Made by a program: the position numbers and the translations under genes. DNA of 64,000 nt from Rubrimonas sp036735545. Its GTDB lineage: Bacteria > Pseudomonadota > Alphaproteobacteria > Rhodobacterales > Rhodobacteraceae. The stretch is taken from contig DAINOD010000003.1 in the NCBI GenBank assembly GCA_036735545.1, forward strand, positions 52,732 to 116,731. Reading direction: 5' to 3'. The notes beneath the pieces were generated by a model. That model worked only from the letters and a program-made list of their open reading frames with translations. It was not told the origin of the DNA and ran no database searches. Shown piece by piece: positions 32,407 through 40,637 of this stretch. Every line of letters starts with the position of its first letter. Position 1 is the first letter of the stretch.

Positions 32407-33071
32407 GCGCGGAGGACGAGGGCTTCATCCGCCGCTGGTCGGCGCGCAAGCGGGCGGCGGCGCAAACGGCGACGGCAGGGCCCTCGCCGGCGGAGGGCGC
32501 GTCGGAAGCCGAAGGCGTCGCCCGCGACGGTGGCGCAACCTCGCCCGACGAGGTCGCGGCCGATCCGGAGGAACTGGACGCGGCGGCGCTCGCCGAACTG
32601 CCCTCCATCGACGCGATCACCCTGCAGACCGACCTTGCCCCGTTCTTGCGGCGCGGCGTGCCGGCGCTGCTGAAGAACGCGGCCCTGCGCCGGATGTGGC
32701 TGATCGACCCCGCCATCCGCGACCATGCCGATCTCGCGGTGGACTATGCGTGGGACTGGAATGCGCCCGGCGGCCTGCCTGGCGGCGGCGGCGCAGTGTC
32801 GCAAGGCGGCGTGGAGCGCTTCCTGCGCGGTCTCGAGCGCCACGACGCCGGAGGCGACGCCGCGCCGCCGTCCGAGACCGACGCGGCGGAGGGTCGCGAG
32901 CCCGGCGCTTCGGGAGAAGGCGAGCCCCCCAAGGCCCTCGCCTCGGCGCCCGCCGAGGGGGCCGAGCCAGCGGTCCCACCGGCCCCGCGCCGCTCGGACG
33001 GACCTTGCGGGGATCGCGCCGAACCGACCCCCGCGCCGCTGCGACGCCACGGCGGCGCGCGGCCGGTGTGA
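32403..33071 (+). CDS. DUF3306 family protein
   Basis: 222 residues from ATG 32403, overlapping the DUF3305 stop. The N-terminus EDEGFIRRWSARKRAA and the core LPSIDAITLQTDLAPFLRRG followed by LRRMWLIDPAIRDH (about 62-105) are DUF3306 hallmarks. The tail (about 125-222) is low-complexity Pro/Ala/Glu and probably disordered. Always seen as the partner of DUF3305 near formate dehydrogenase. Function unknown; assembly of the enzyme is inferred from context. Confidence 0.83.
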   Translation: MSAEDEGFIRRWSARKRAAAQTATAGPSPAEGASEAEGVARDGGATSPDEVAADPEELDAAALAELPSIDAITLQTDLAPFLRRGVPALLKNAALRRMWLIDPAIRDHADLAVDYAWDWNAPGGLPGGGGAVSQGGVERFLRGLERHDAGGDAAPPSETDAAEGREPGASGEGEPPKALASAPAEGAEPAVPPAPRRSDGPCGDRAEPTPAPLRRHGGARPV

Positions 33072-33195
33072 TCGCGCTCGCGACCGGTTCCGGCGAATTG
33101 AACTTTCGTTCGGGCGATCGGTGCTGTAACATTCGTGCAAAGAACGCAGGGCGCGGCATGAATCGCGCCCAGGGAGCCAGAAAGGGCCTCGGCCC

Positions 33196-33804
33196 ATGTC
33201 AACCGCCAGTCCGGCGCTCGCCGGGCAAGCCGTAACGGACGCCGAGCTGCTGCGCAGCCAGCAGTATGGTTTTCTCTCGCGCATTCTCGGCGTCGTCCCG
33301 GATGCGGGGCTGCTTGCGCAAGTAGCCGCCATCAAGGGTGACGACAGCCCGCTCGGTCAGGCCTATGGCGCGCTGGCCGCGGCGGCGGCCCGCCTTTCGC
33401 CGGAGGCCGTCGCGCGCGAGTACTTCGACGTCTTCATCGGCGTGGGGCGCGGCGAGATACTGCCCTATGCGTCCTTCTACCTCACGGGGTTCCTGAACGA
33501 GCGCCCGCTGGCGGAGCTTCGCGCCGATCTGAAGCGGCTCGGCGTCGCGCGCGCGGAAGGGCGGTTCGAGCCGGAGGATCACATAGCGTCGGTCTGCGAG
33601 GTGATGGCGGGTCTGGCCAGCGGGCGCTTCGCCGCGCGCGACATCGGCGAGGCCGCGTTTTTCGAGCGGCATGTCGAGCCGTGGGCGGCGCAACTTTTCG
33701 ACGACCTCGCCGTGGCGCCGAGCGGCGACTTCTACCGGCCGGTTGCTGAGATCGGTCGGCTTTTCGTGGACATCGAGGCGCGCGCCTTCGCCCTCGGTGC
33801 GTGA
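33196..33804 (+). CDS. TorD/DmsD-family chaperone for the molybdo/tungsto-enzyme
   Basis: 202-residue all-helical cytoplasmic chaperone. Family features: LRSQQYGFLSRILGVVPD near the start, then REYFDVFIGVGRGEILPYASFYLTG (about 75-98), the YxxLF/GxxxPYxS-type core of TorD proteins. These chaperones bind the twin-arginine signal and keep the catalytic subunit competent for cofactor insertion before export. The gene lies directly upstream of two Tat-signal proteins, supporting this job. ATG 33196 has AAAGGG about 10 nt upstream; a 124-bp gap to the DUF3306 gene may contain its own promoter. Confidence 0.92.
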   Translation: MSTASPALAGQAVTDAELLRSQQYGFLSRILGVVPDAGLLAQVAAIKGDDSPLGQAYGALAAAAARLSPEAVAREYFDVFIGVGRGEILPYASFYLTGFLNERPLAELRADLKRLGVARAEGRFEPEDHIASVCEVMAGLASGRFAARDIGEAAFFERHVEPWAAQLFDDLAVAPSGDFYRPVAEIGRLFVDIEARAFALGA

Positions 33805-33883
33805 GGCGGCGCTATCGGATGATGAAGGCAAGGCCCGGCAGGCGCGCTCGCGCCGTCGGGCGACGATCAGGGGGATGGAGACG

Positions 33884-34102
33884 ATGGCGAGGAACGACGA
33901 CAGCGCGCCCAAGAGCGAAGGCATCGGCCGTCGCGGCTTCTTCGGCGCCGCCCTCGGCCTGACGACGGCGGCGGCGCTGGCCGGCGGCGGCGCGCGGCCC
34001 GCGCTGGCGCAGTCCGGGGCCGAACGGACGAAGGCCCGCTACCGGGAGACCGACCACGTCAAGGCCTTCTACCGCACCAACCGCTACTACAAGGGGCTCT
34101 GA
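33884..34102 (+). CDS. Small Tat-signal protein of formate dehydrogenase
   Basis: 72 residues. The N-terminus GIGRRGFFGAALGLTTAAAL carries a twin-arginine motif and hydrophobic core, ending near GARPALAQS. The short mature part has the basic/aromatic sequence RYRETDHVKAFYRTNRYYKG. Small proteins of this type precede the catalytic subunit in many alphaproteobacterial formate dehydrogenase operons; role unknown, perhaps an accessory subunit. ATG 33884 is used, with AGGGGG 9 nt upstream; ATG 33875 is an alternative. Ends 3 bp before the catalytic-subunit ATG. Confidence 0.85.
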   Translation: MARNDDSAPKSEGIGRRGFFGAALGLTTAAALAGGGARPALAQSGAERTKARYRETDHVKAFYRTNRYYKGL

Positions 34103-34105
34103 ACC

Positions 34106-37066
34106 ATGCTGGTGAAACGCAGAAGCGGCGAGACCGCGCGCAGCCGCCTCTCCTCAGTCGCCGCGGGGCATCAGGCCGCCACCATCGACCGCCGCGCCTT
34201 CCTGCGCAGTTCGGGACTTGCGGTCGGCGGTCTGGGCGCCGCGGGCATGCTCGGCGCCGGCATGGTCACCGAGGCGAAGGCCGGCCTTACCGACCACTCG
34301 AGGCCGGTCGAGGTGCGCACCAACATCTGCACCCACTGTTCGGTGGGGTGCACGGTGAAGGCGGAGGTGCAGGACGGGGTGTGGGTCGGGCAGGAGCCCG
34401 CCTGGGACAGCCCGATCAACCGCGGCACCCACTGCGCAAAGGGCGCGTCGGTGCGCGAACTGGTCCATGGCGACCGGCGCCTGAAATACCCGATGAAGAA
34501 GCAGGGCGGCGAGTGGGTCCGCATCTCGTGGGATCAGGCGATCGAAGAGATCGGCGACAAGCTGACCACGATCCGCGAGAACAGCGGCGCAGACTCCGTC
34601 TATCTGCTCGGCTCGGCCAAGTTCTCGAACGAAGGCGCCTATCTGTTCCGCAAGTTTGCGGCGTTCTGGGGCACCAACAACGTCGATCACCAGGCGCGCA
34701 TCTGCCACTCCACCACGGTGGCTGGCGTTGCGAACACCTGGGGCTACGGCGCCATGACGAACAGCTACAACGATATCCGCAATTCCAAGACCGTGATCTT
34801 CATGGGCTCGAATGCGGCCGAGGCGCATCCGGTTTCGATGCAGCACATCCTCAGCGGCAAGGAGGAGCAGCGCGCGAACGTCATCGTGATCGATCCGCGC
34901 TTCACCCGCACCGCCGCCCACGCCACCGACTTTGTCCGCATGCGCCCCGGCACCGACATCGCCATCGTCTGGGGCATCATGTGGCACATCTTCGAGAACG
35001 GCTGGGAGGACAAGGAGTACATCGCCCAGCGCGTCTGGGGCATGGACCAGGTCCGCGAGGAAGTGAGGAAGTATCCGCCCGCCGAAGTCGAGCGCATCAC
35101 CGGCATCCCGGAGGCGCAGCTCAGGCGGGTCGCGGAGACCTTCGCCACCCAGCGCCCCTCGACCTTCATCTGGTGCATGGGCGGCACGCAGCACACGGTC
35201 GGCACGGCCAACGTGCGCGCCTACTGCAACCTGCTGCTGGCCACCGGCAACGTCGGGTCCGAGGGGACCGGGGCCAACATCTTCCGCGGCCATTGCAACG
35301 TTCAGGGCGCCACGGACTTCGGCCTCGATATCGCGAACCTGCCCTGCTACTACGGGCTCGCAGCGGGGGCGTGGAGGCACTGGGCCCGCGTCTGGGACGT
35401 GCCCTACGAGTATTTCGTCACCCGTTTCGACGCCGTGCCGGCCAAGGGCGGGCGCGAGGCGCGAGACGCCGCCAAGAACATGGAGATCCCCGGCATCCCC
35501 TCCACGCGGTGGTTCGACGCCGCCATGCTGGACGCCGAGGAGGTCGACCAGCGCGACAACATCAAGGCGATGGTGATCTTCGGTCACGGCGGCAACACCG
35601 TGCCCCGCATGGCCGACGCGCAGAAGGGCATGAACGCGCTCGACCTTCTCGTGGTGGCCGACCCGCACCCCACCACCTTCGCCGCGCTGCACGACCGCAG
35701 CGACAACACCTACCTGCTGCCGATCGGCACGCAGTTCGAGTGTTCGGGCAGCCGCACCGCCTCGAACCGGTCGGTGCAGTGGGGCGAGAAGGTCGTCGAT
35801 CCGATCTTCGAGTCCGACAACGACTACGCGGTGATCTATCGCCTGTCCCAGAAGCTCGGCTTCGCAGAGCAGATGTTCAAGAACTACGAGATGGTGCAGG
35901 GCAAGTTCGGCATGGAGCCGACGCCTGAGTCCATCCTGCGCGAGATCAACCGCGGCGGCTGGTCGACCGGTTACACCGGGCAGAGCCCGGAACGCCTGAA
36001 GGCTCACATGGCCAACCAGGACAAGTTCGATCTGGTGACGCTGCGTGCGCCCGCCGATACGCCGGAAGTCGGCGGCGACTATTACGGCTTGCCGTGGCCG
36101 TGCTGGGGCACGCCGGAGATCAGGCATCCGGGCACGCACATACTCTACAACCCCAACATCGCCGTGAAGGACGGGGGCGGCGGCTTCCGCCCGCGCTTCG
36201 GGCTTGACCGGGAGGGCCAGACGCTTCTGGCGGAGGGCAGCTACCCGGTCGGATCCGAGATCGAGGACGGCTATCCGGAGTTCACCATGGCGTTGCTGAA
36301 GCGCCTCGGCTGGGACGTTGACCTGACGCCGGATGAGCGCGCGACGATCGAGCGGATCGGCGGCGGCGTCGAGGAGGACATCGACCGGGTGAGCTGGTCG
36401 ATCGACCTGTCGGGCGGCATCCAGCGCGTGGCGATCGCGCATGGCTGCGTGCCCTTCGGCAACGGCAAGGCCCGCGCCGTGGCCTGGAACCTGCCCGACC
36501 CGATCCCGACCCACCGCGAGCCGATCTACACCCCGCGCACCGATCTGGTGGCGGACTATCCGACGCGCGAGGACGGTCGACAGTTCCGCATGCCGAACAT
36601 CGGCCATTCGGTGCAGAAGTCGGCGATCGAGCGCGGCCTGGCGGCGCAGTTCCCGATCATCCTCACCTCCGGACGCCTGGTGGAGTACGAGGGCGGCGGC
36701 GAGGAGACGCGTTCCAACCCGTGGCTTGCGGAGTTGCAGCAGGACATGTTCGTCGAGATCAACCCCGCCGACGCCACGGCGCGCGGCGTGGTCGATGGCG
36801 GCTGGGTCTGGGTGACGGGGCCGGAGGGCGGCTCCAGGGCGCGGGTGAAGGCGCTGGTCACCGAGCGCGTCGCGCCCGGCGTCGCGTTCATGCCGTTCCA
36901 CTTCGCGGGCTGGTTCCAGGGCGAGGACCAGCGCGGAAACTACCCGCAGGGCGCGGACCCCATCGTGCTGGGCGAGTCCGTGAACGTGATCACGACCTAT
37001 GGCTATGACCCGGTGACGGGCATGCACGAGGGCAAGGTCACGCTCTGCCAGATCGCAGCCGCGTAA
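34106..37066 (+). CDS. fdhA: Formate dehydrogenase catalytic (alpha) subunit, Cys-type, Tat-exported
   Basis: 986 residues, oxidises formate to CO2 at a W/Mo-bis-pyranopterin site, predicted periplasmic. Tat signal DRRAFLRSSGLAVGG with Arg29-Arg30. One [4Fe-4S] cluster is bound by Cys75, Cys78, Cys82 and Cys110. The active-site metal ligand is Cys200 followed by His201 (HQARICHSTTVAG), where E. coli FdnG has selenocysteine, so no Sec machinery is needed. Molybdopterin domains follow, and the C-terminal dinucleotide-binding domain begins near 850. Tungsten rather than molybdenum is inferred from the adjacent tupBCA. Co-transcribed with the Fe-S and cytochrome b subunits. Confidence 0.96.
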   Translation: MLVKRRSGETARSRLSSVAAGHQAATIDRRAFLRSSGLAVGGLGAAGMLGAGMVTEAKAGLTDHSRPVEVRTNICTHCSVGCTVKAEVQDGVWVGQEPAWDSPINRGTHCAKGASVRELVHGDRRLKYPMKKQGGEWVRISWDQAIEEIGDKLTTIRENSGADSVYLLGSAKFSNEGAYLFRKFAAFWGTNNVDHQARICHSTTVAGVANTWGYGAMTNSYNDIRNSKTVIFMGSNAAEAHPVSMQHILSGKEEQRANVIVIDPRFTRTAAHATDFVRMRPGTDIAIVWGIMWHIFENGWEDKEYIAQRVWGMDQVREEVRKYPPAEVERITGIPEAQLRRVAETFATQRPSTFIWCMGGTQHTVGTANVRAYCNLLLATGNVGSEGTGANIFRGHCNVQGATDFGLDIANLPCYYGLAAGAWRHWARVWDVPYEYFVTRFDAVPAKGGREARDAAKNMEIPGIPSTRWFDAAMLDAEEVDQRDNIKAMVIFGHGGNTVPRMADAQKGMNALDLLVVADPHPTTFAALHDRSDNTYLLPIGTQFECSGSRTASNRSVQWGEKVVDPIFESDNDYAVIYRLSQKLGFAEQMFKNYEMVQGKFGMEPTPESILREINRGGWSTGYTGQSPERLKAHMANQDKFDLVTLRAPADTPEVGGDYYGLPWPCWGTPEIRHPGTHILYNPNIAVKDGGGGFRPRFGLDREGQTLLAEGSYPVGSEIEDGYPEFTMALLKRLGWDVDLTPDERATIERIGGGVEEDIDRVSWSIDLSGGIQRVAIAHGCVPFGNGKARAVAWNLPDPIPTHREPIYTPRTDLVADYPTREDGRQFRMPNIGHSVQKSAIERGLAAQFPIILTSGRLVEYEGGGEETRSNPWLAELQQDMFVEINPADATARGVVDGGWVWVTGPEGGSRARVKALVTERVAPGVAFMPFHFAGWFQGEDQRGNYPQGADPIVLGESVNVITTYGYDPVTGMHEGKVTLCQIAAA

Positions 37067-37081
37067 GGGAGGACCAGCATC

Positions 37082-37678
37082 ATGGCCCGCATGAAGTTTC
37101 TCTGCGACGCGGATCGCTGCATCGAGTGCAACGCCTGCGTCACCGCCTGCAAGAACGAGCACGATGTGCCGTGGGGCATAAACCGCCGGCGCGTCGTGAC
37201 CATCAGCGACGGGCTGCCGGGCGAGCGGTCGGTGTCGATGGCCTGCATGCACTGCACCGACGCGCCCTGCGCCAGCGTCTGCCCGGTGAACTGCTTCTAC
37301 ACCACCGACGACGGCGTCGTGCTGCACTCCAAGGACACCTGCATCGGCTGCGGCTACTGCTTCTACGCCTGTCCGTTCGGCGCGCCGCAATATCCCAAGC
37401 TCTCGAACTTCGGCACCCGCGGCAAGATGGACAAGTGCACCTACTGCGCCGGCGGCCCGGAGGACGACATGTCGGAGGCCGAGTACGTCAAGTACGGGGC
37501 GAACCGCCTCGCCGAGGGCAAGTTGCCGCTGTGCGCGGAGATGTGCTCGACGAAGGCGCTGCTCGCGGGCGACGGCGACATCATCGCCGACATCTACAAG
37601 GAGCGTGTCGTCACCCGCGGCTACGGCTCCGGCGCCTGGGGCTGGCGCACGGCCTATGGCGAGACGGTGTCGGTGTGA
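37082..37678 (+). CDS. fdh3B: Formate dehydrogenase iron-sulfur (beta) subunit, FDH3 type
   Basis: 198 residues binding four [4Fe-4S] clusters through CIECNACVTACKNEHDVP (about 13-30), CMHCTDAPCASVCPVNC (about 55-71), CIGCGYCFYACPFGAP (about 84-99) and CTYCAGG with CAEMCSTKALLAGD (about 120 and 157). It carries electrons from the catalytic subunit to cytochrome b. Much shorter than E. coli FdnH, lacking its C-terminal membrane helix, so it depends on the gamma subunit for anchoring. No signal of its own; presumably co-exported with the Tat-bearing alpha subunit. Ribosome site GGGAGGA precedes the ATG. Confidence 0.95.
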   Translation: MARMKFLCDADRCIECNACVTACKNEHDVPWGINRRRVVTISDGLPGERSVSMACMHCTDAPCASVCPVNCFYTTDDGVVLHSKDTCIGCGYCFYACPFGAPQYPKLSNFGTRGKMDKCTYCAGGPEDDMSEAEYVKYGANRLAEGKLPLCAEMCSTKALLAGDGDIIADIYKERVVTRGYGSGAWGWRTAYGETVSV

Positions 37679-37695
37679 GCATGGGCGGGAAAGAC

Positions 37696-38706
37696 ATGGC
37701 GATGAACACTGTCCGCCGCATCGCGGCGATGCTCGCGCTGGTCGCGGTTGTCATGCTCGGCGGTCATGACGCCTTCGCGCAGCAGGTGAACCCCACCGCC
37801 AACGCCATCAACGAGGAGGCGCTGTTGCAGGCGCTTCAATCCGGCGATGTCGTCGGGGGGCGCATATCGATCCCGGACGACCGGGCCGCGGCGCTGATCA
37901 AGCCCGGCAACAAGGGCTGGGCCGCGCTGCACTCGGGCAACATGCGGCTGGTGTCGATCGTCAGCATCGTCGGCATGCTCGCGCTGCTGATCGTCTTCTA
38001 CTTCGTGCGTGGCCGCATCCGCATCGACGGCGGGCCATCCGGGCGCACGATCCTGCGTTTTGCGGCGTTCGAGCGTTTCGGCCACTGGCTGATGGCGACC
38101 AGCTTCATCATCCTGGCGATCACGGGCCTCAATCTGGTGCTCGGCCGACAGATCGTGGCGCCGCTGATCGGCGAGGCCGCGTTCGGCTCTCTCAGCGCCT
38201 GGGGCAAGCTCGCGCACAACTACCTTGCGTGGCCCTTCATGGTTTCGCTGGCGTTCGTCTTTCTCGTGTGGGTCTGGCACAACCTTCCCAGCCGCGTCGA
38301 TCTCGTGTGGCTGAAGCATGGCGGAGGCCTGTTCTCCGACGGGGATCACCCACCGGCGCGCAAGTTCAACGCGGGCCAGAAGCTGATCTTCTGGTCGGTG
38401 ATCATCGGCGGCGGCGCCCTGTCCTTTACCGGCGTCATGATGCTGTTCCCGGGATGGGCCGGTTCGGGCGCCGACTGGCAGTTCTACCAGACCATCCACG
38501 GCGTGGCTTCGGCGGTGCTCACCGCCATCATCCTCGCGCACATCTACATCGGGTCGGTAGGCATGGAGGGCGCGTTCGACGCCATGGGCAAGGGCGAGGT
38601 GGACCGCAACTGGGCCCAGCAGCACCACTCGCTGTGGGTCGAGGAAGTCGAGGGCTCCGCAGCGCCGAAGCGGCATGACGGACGGTCGGCGATGCCGGCG
38701 GAGTGA
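37696..38706 (+). CDS. fdhC: Formate dehydrogenase cytochrome b (gamma) subunit
   Basis: 336 residues. An N-terminal signal-like helix (to about FAQQ) precedes a periplasmic stretch, a helix near 95-115 and a four-helix cytochrome b domain. Candidate haem b ligands are His in FERFGHWLMA, LAHNYLAWPF and WVWHNLP, and in YQTIHGVAS with LAHIYIGSVG. It passes formate electrons to the quinone pool and anchors the complex. ATG 37696 is chosen (GGGCGGGAAAGA upstream); ATG 37681, 2 bp after the beta stop, is an in-frame alternative. The longer N-terminal region compared with FdnI is typical of FDH3-type gamma subunits. Confidence 0.92.
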   Translation: MAMNTVRRIAAMLALVAVVMLGGHDAFAQQVNPTANAINEEALLQALQSGDVVGGRISIPDDRAAALIKPGNKGWAALHSGNMRLVSIVSIVGMLALLIVFYFVRGRIRIDGGPSGRTILRFAAFERFGHWLMATSFIILAITGLNLVLGRQIVAPLIGEAAFGSLSAWGKLAHNYLAWPFMVSLAFVFLVWVWHNLPSRVDLVWLKHGGGLFSDGDHPPARKFNAGQKLIFWSVIIGGGALSFTGVMMLFPGWAGSGADWQFYQTIHGVASAVLTAIILAHIYIGSVGMEGAFDAMGKGEVDRNWAQQHHSLWVEEVEGSAAPKRHDGRSAMPAE

Positions 38707-38741
38707 GACGCGGCCGATTGACCGCAACCGCTGTCCAGATC

Positions 38742-38777
38742 CCACGGCCCGGCGCGCATCCGGTGTCCGGGCCGTGG
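38742..38777 (+). terminator. Putative terminator after the formate dehydrogenase genes
   Basis: A perfect 11-bp inverted repeat (CCACGGCCCGG / CCGGGCCGTGG) with a 14-nt loop, followed by TTGCTT. It lies 35 bp after the gamma-subunit stop and 23 bp before the mrp ATG. The T-run is weak, as is usual in high-G+C genomes. Confidence 0.65.
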
Positions 38778-38800
38778 TTGCTTCAGGGCGCCCCCGATAG

Positions 38801-39877
38801 ATGAGCCATGCCCCGGAACAGTCCGCGGAGGACGCGGCGCGCGCCGCGCTCGAGCGCGTGATCCTGCCGGACGGCGGCGTTCTGGCGCGCTCGCCACGTC
38901 TTGTGGGGCTCAGGGTCATGGACGGCCGCGCCAGCGCGGCGATCACGATCGCAATGGCCGAGGCCGGCAGCTATGAGGCGGTCCGCGAGGCGGCCGAGGC
39001 GGCGCTGAAAGGCGTCTCCGGCGTCACGAAGGCGCACGTCGCCTTGACCGCCGACCGGGCGGCGCCCGCGACGCGACCGGCGCAGCGGGAGACGCGACGG
39101 CCCCCGTCGCTCGAAGAGGTGACGCATGTCGTTGCGATAGCCTCCGGAAAAGGGGGGGTCGGCAAGTCCACCACCGCCGTCAACCTCGCGTTGGGTCTGC
39201 GGGCGCTGGGGCTGCGCGTCGGCATTCTCGACGCCGACATCCACGGCCCCTCGCTGCCGACCCTGCTGGGCCTGCACGGGCGTCCGCGCGTTCTCGCCGA
39301 CCGCCGGCTTGCGCCGATGGAAGCCCACGGTCTCGCGGCGATGTCCATCGGCCTGCTGGTCGATGCGGAGACCGCGATGATCTGGCGCGGCCCGATGGTG
39401 CAGTCGGCGATCACGCAGATGATCGCCGAGGTCGCCTGGGGTCGCCTCGACGTGCTGCTGGTGGACATGCCCCCCGGCACGGGCGACGCGCAACTCGCCA
39501 TCGCGCAGGGGGCGCCGCTGTCGGGTGCGGTGATCGTCTCCACGCCGCAGGATCTTGCGCTGATCGACGCGCGACGCGGCATTGCGATGTTCCGCAAGGT
39601 TGACGTCCCGATCCTCGGACTGATCGAGAACATGGCCCACTTCCTGTGCCATGTATGCGGCACCAGACACGATATCTTCGGCGAAGGCGGCGTCCGGGCC
39701 GAAGCGGCGCGTCTGGGCGCCGCCTATCTGGGCGCAGTGCCGCTGACCGCGGAGTTGCGCGCCGCGTCCGATCTTGGCCGCCCGGTGGCGGCCCTTGCGC
39801 CGGACGGGCCATTGGGACAAATATATCAGGAACTTGCAAGCGCCCTGTGGCGAAACCTGTCCGACAGAACGCCATAG
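38801..39877 (+). CDS. mrp: Mrp/ApbC family P-loop ATPase, Fe-S cluster carrier
   Basis: 358 residues. N-terminal MIP18/DUF59-like domain (about 10-85), deviant Walker A SGKGGVGKSTT (about 114-124), LDADIHGPSLPTLLG switch I region, and VDMPPGTGDAQL (about 224). The CxxC in HFLCHVCG (about 282) is the cluster-binding pair shared by two monomers. Binds and transfers [4Fe-4S] clusters in the cytoplasm. Its place beside formate dehydrogenase and other Fe-S proteins fits a maturation role, though a probable terminator separates it from that operon. Confidence 0.94.
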   Translation: MSHAPEQSAEDAARAALERVILPDGGVLARSPRLVGLRVMDGRASAAITIAMAEAGSYEAVREAAEAALKGVSGVTKAHVALTADRAAPATRPAQRETRRPPSLEEVTHVVAIASGKGGVGKSTTAVNLALGLRALGLRVGILDADIHGPSLPTLLGLHGRPRVLADRRLAPMEAHGLAAMSIGLLVDAETAMIWRGPMVQSAITQMIAEVAWGRLDVLLVDMPPGTGDAQLAIAQGAPLSGAVIVSTPQDLALIDARRGIAMFRKVDVPILGLIENMAHFLCHVCGTRHDIFGEGGVRAEAARLGAAYLGAVPLTAELRAASDLGRPVAALAPDGPLGQIYQELASALWRNLSDRTP

Positions 39878-39942
39878 GATGCGGCAAGGCCAAAGCAGCG
39901 CGCGCCCGACCAGAAGGGCGCCGAAGTCAGGAGGGTCGCCCG

Positions 39943-40098
39943 ATGAAGTCGTTTCTCGCCGCCGTCGTCGCATGCGTGGCGCTGGCGGTCGCCGCGGCCT
40001 ACCTGCTTGAGGATCGTTTCGGCATCTCCACGCCGGAAGCCTTCACGACCAGCGGCGCCCGCATCGACTCGCCCGGCGGCAATCTTTCGATGTTCTGA
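39943..40098 (+). CDS. Small membrane or exported protein, 51 aa
   Basis: 51 residues: a hydrophobic N-terminal segment (SFLAAVVACVALAVAAAYLL, residues 3-22) followed by a short polar tail with TTSGARIDSP. AGGAGG stands 8 nt before ATG 39943, one of the best ribosome sites in the window. The hydrophobic part could be a signal peptide or a single membrane anchor with the tail in the periplasm. I recall similar short proteins in Rhodobacterales but no function. It follows mrp by 65 bp on the same strand. Confidence 0.7.
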   Translation: MKSFLAAVVACVALAVAAAYLLEDRFGISTPEAFTTSGARIDSPGGNLSMF

Positions 40099-40357
40099 CG
40101 CCGCCACGCTCGACGGGGCAGGGTGGCGCAAGGCGGGATACATGCCGTGTCTGCGGGCCTATGCAGACCGCGGCGGCGCCCTGTTCGATGAGGCCAGTAG
40201 GCCATGACAGGCCGCTGGCCCGTCTGCAACCGTCGGCGGCGAACGCCTCGGCTCCGCCAACCCGGGCGCCCAGGCGATCGCGGCGTGGCGCCCAGTTCCT
40301 GTCCTCGCAGGCGGCCGCCTCCACGCGCCCTCGCGCGAGCCCCGGGCGGGCCGTCGG

Positions 40358-40412
40358 GTCTTGTCGGGGTGGATGGCGGGGCGGGCCCGACGCCTTGTGC
40401 GGCGCGCTCCGC
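40358..40412 (+). repeat. 55-bp direct repeat, left copy, abutting the N-gap
   Basis: Identical base for base to 40513-40567. Each copy directly touches the 100-N gap on its inner side, and the identity is exactly 55 bp. This is the pattern left when two contigs that overlap by one assembly k-mer are joined with a default N spacer. Confidence 0.95.
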
Positions 40413-40512
40413 NNNNNNNNNNNNNNNNNNNNNNNNNNNNNNNNNNNNNNNNNNNNNNNNNNNNNNNNNNNNNNNNNNNNNNNNNNNNNNNNNNNNNNNN
40501 NNNNNNNNNNNN
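40413..40512. other. Assembly gap, 100 N
   Basis: Exactly 100 N, the usual placeholder length for a scaffold join of unknown size. Flanked by the 55-bp identical copies, so the real gap is probably zero. Confidence 0.98.
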
Positions 40513-40567
40513 GTCTTGTCGGGGTGGATGGCGGGGCGGGCCCGACGCCTTGTGCGGCGCGCTCCGC
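40513..40567 (+). repeat. 55-bp direct repeat, right copy, abutting the N-gap
   Basis: Second copy of the 55-bp sequence at 40358-40412. It ends 70 bp before the ATG of the WD40-cytochrome gene, so promoter-region annotation here should wait for gap closure. Confidence 0.95.
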
Positions 40568-40637
40568 GCATTGCCAGCGCGGGGTCCGCCCCCTACCGTG
40601 CCGATGTCGTCGGAGCGGGACGAAAGGGACCAGCGGC

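Larger units (their letters stand above)
40099..40637. other. Intergenic region containing the scaffold gap
   Basis: About 540 bp between the 51-aa gene and the WD40-cytochrome gene, including 100 N. Frames crossing the N-run are artefacts. The known sequence shows no gene, no tRNA fold and no obvious regulatory palindrome. True length is uncertain because of the assembly issue described under the repeats. Confidence 0.5.

Noticed and set aside
34703..34708. Possible selenocysteine codon in the FDH active site
   Set aside because: The active-site codon is TGC (Cys200) followed by His201. No in-frame TGA interrupts the gene.
34154..37390. Open frame of 1078 codons on the minus strand opposite formate dehydrogenase
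   Set aside because: Shadow frame: rich in His, Arg, Val and Asp, no domain. The plus strand encodes a full FDH alpha subunit.
40358..40567. Direct repeat considered as a mobile-element target duplication or CRISPR repeat
   Set aside because: Both copies abut the N-run exactly and only two copies exist, which fits an assembly overlap.
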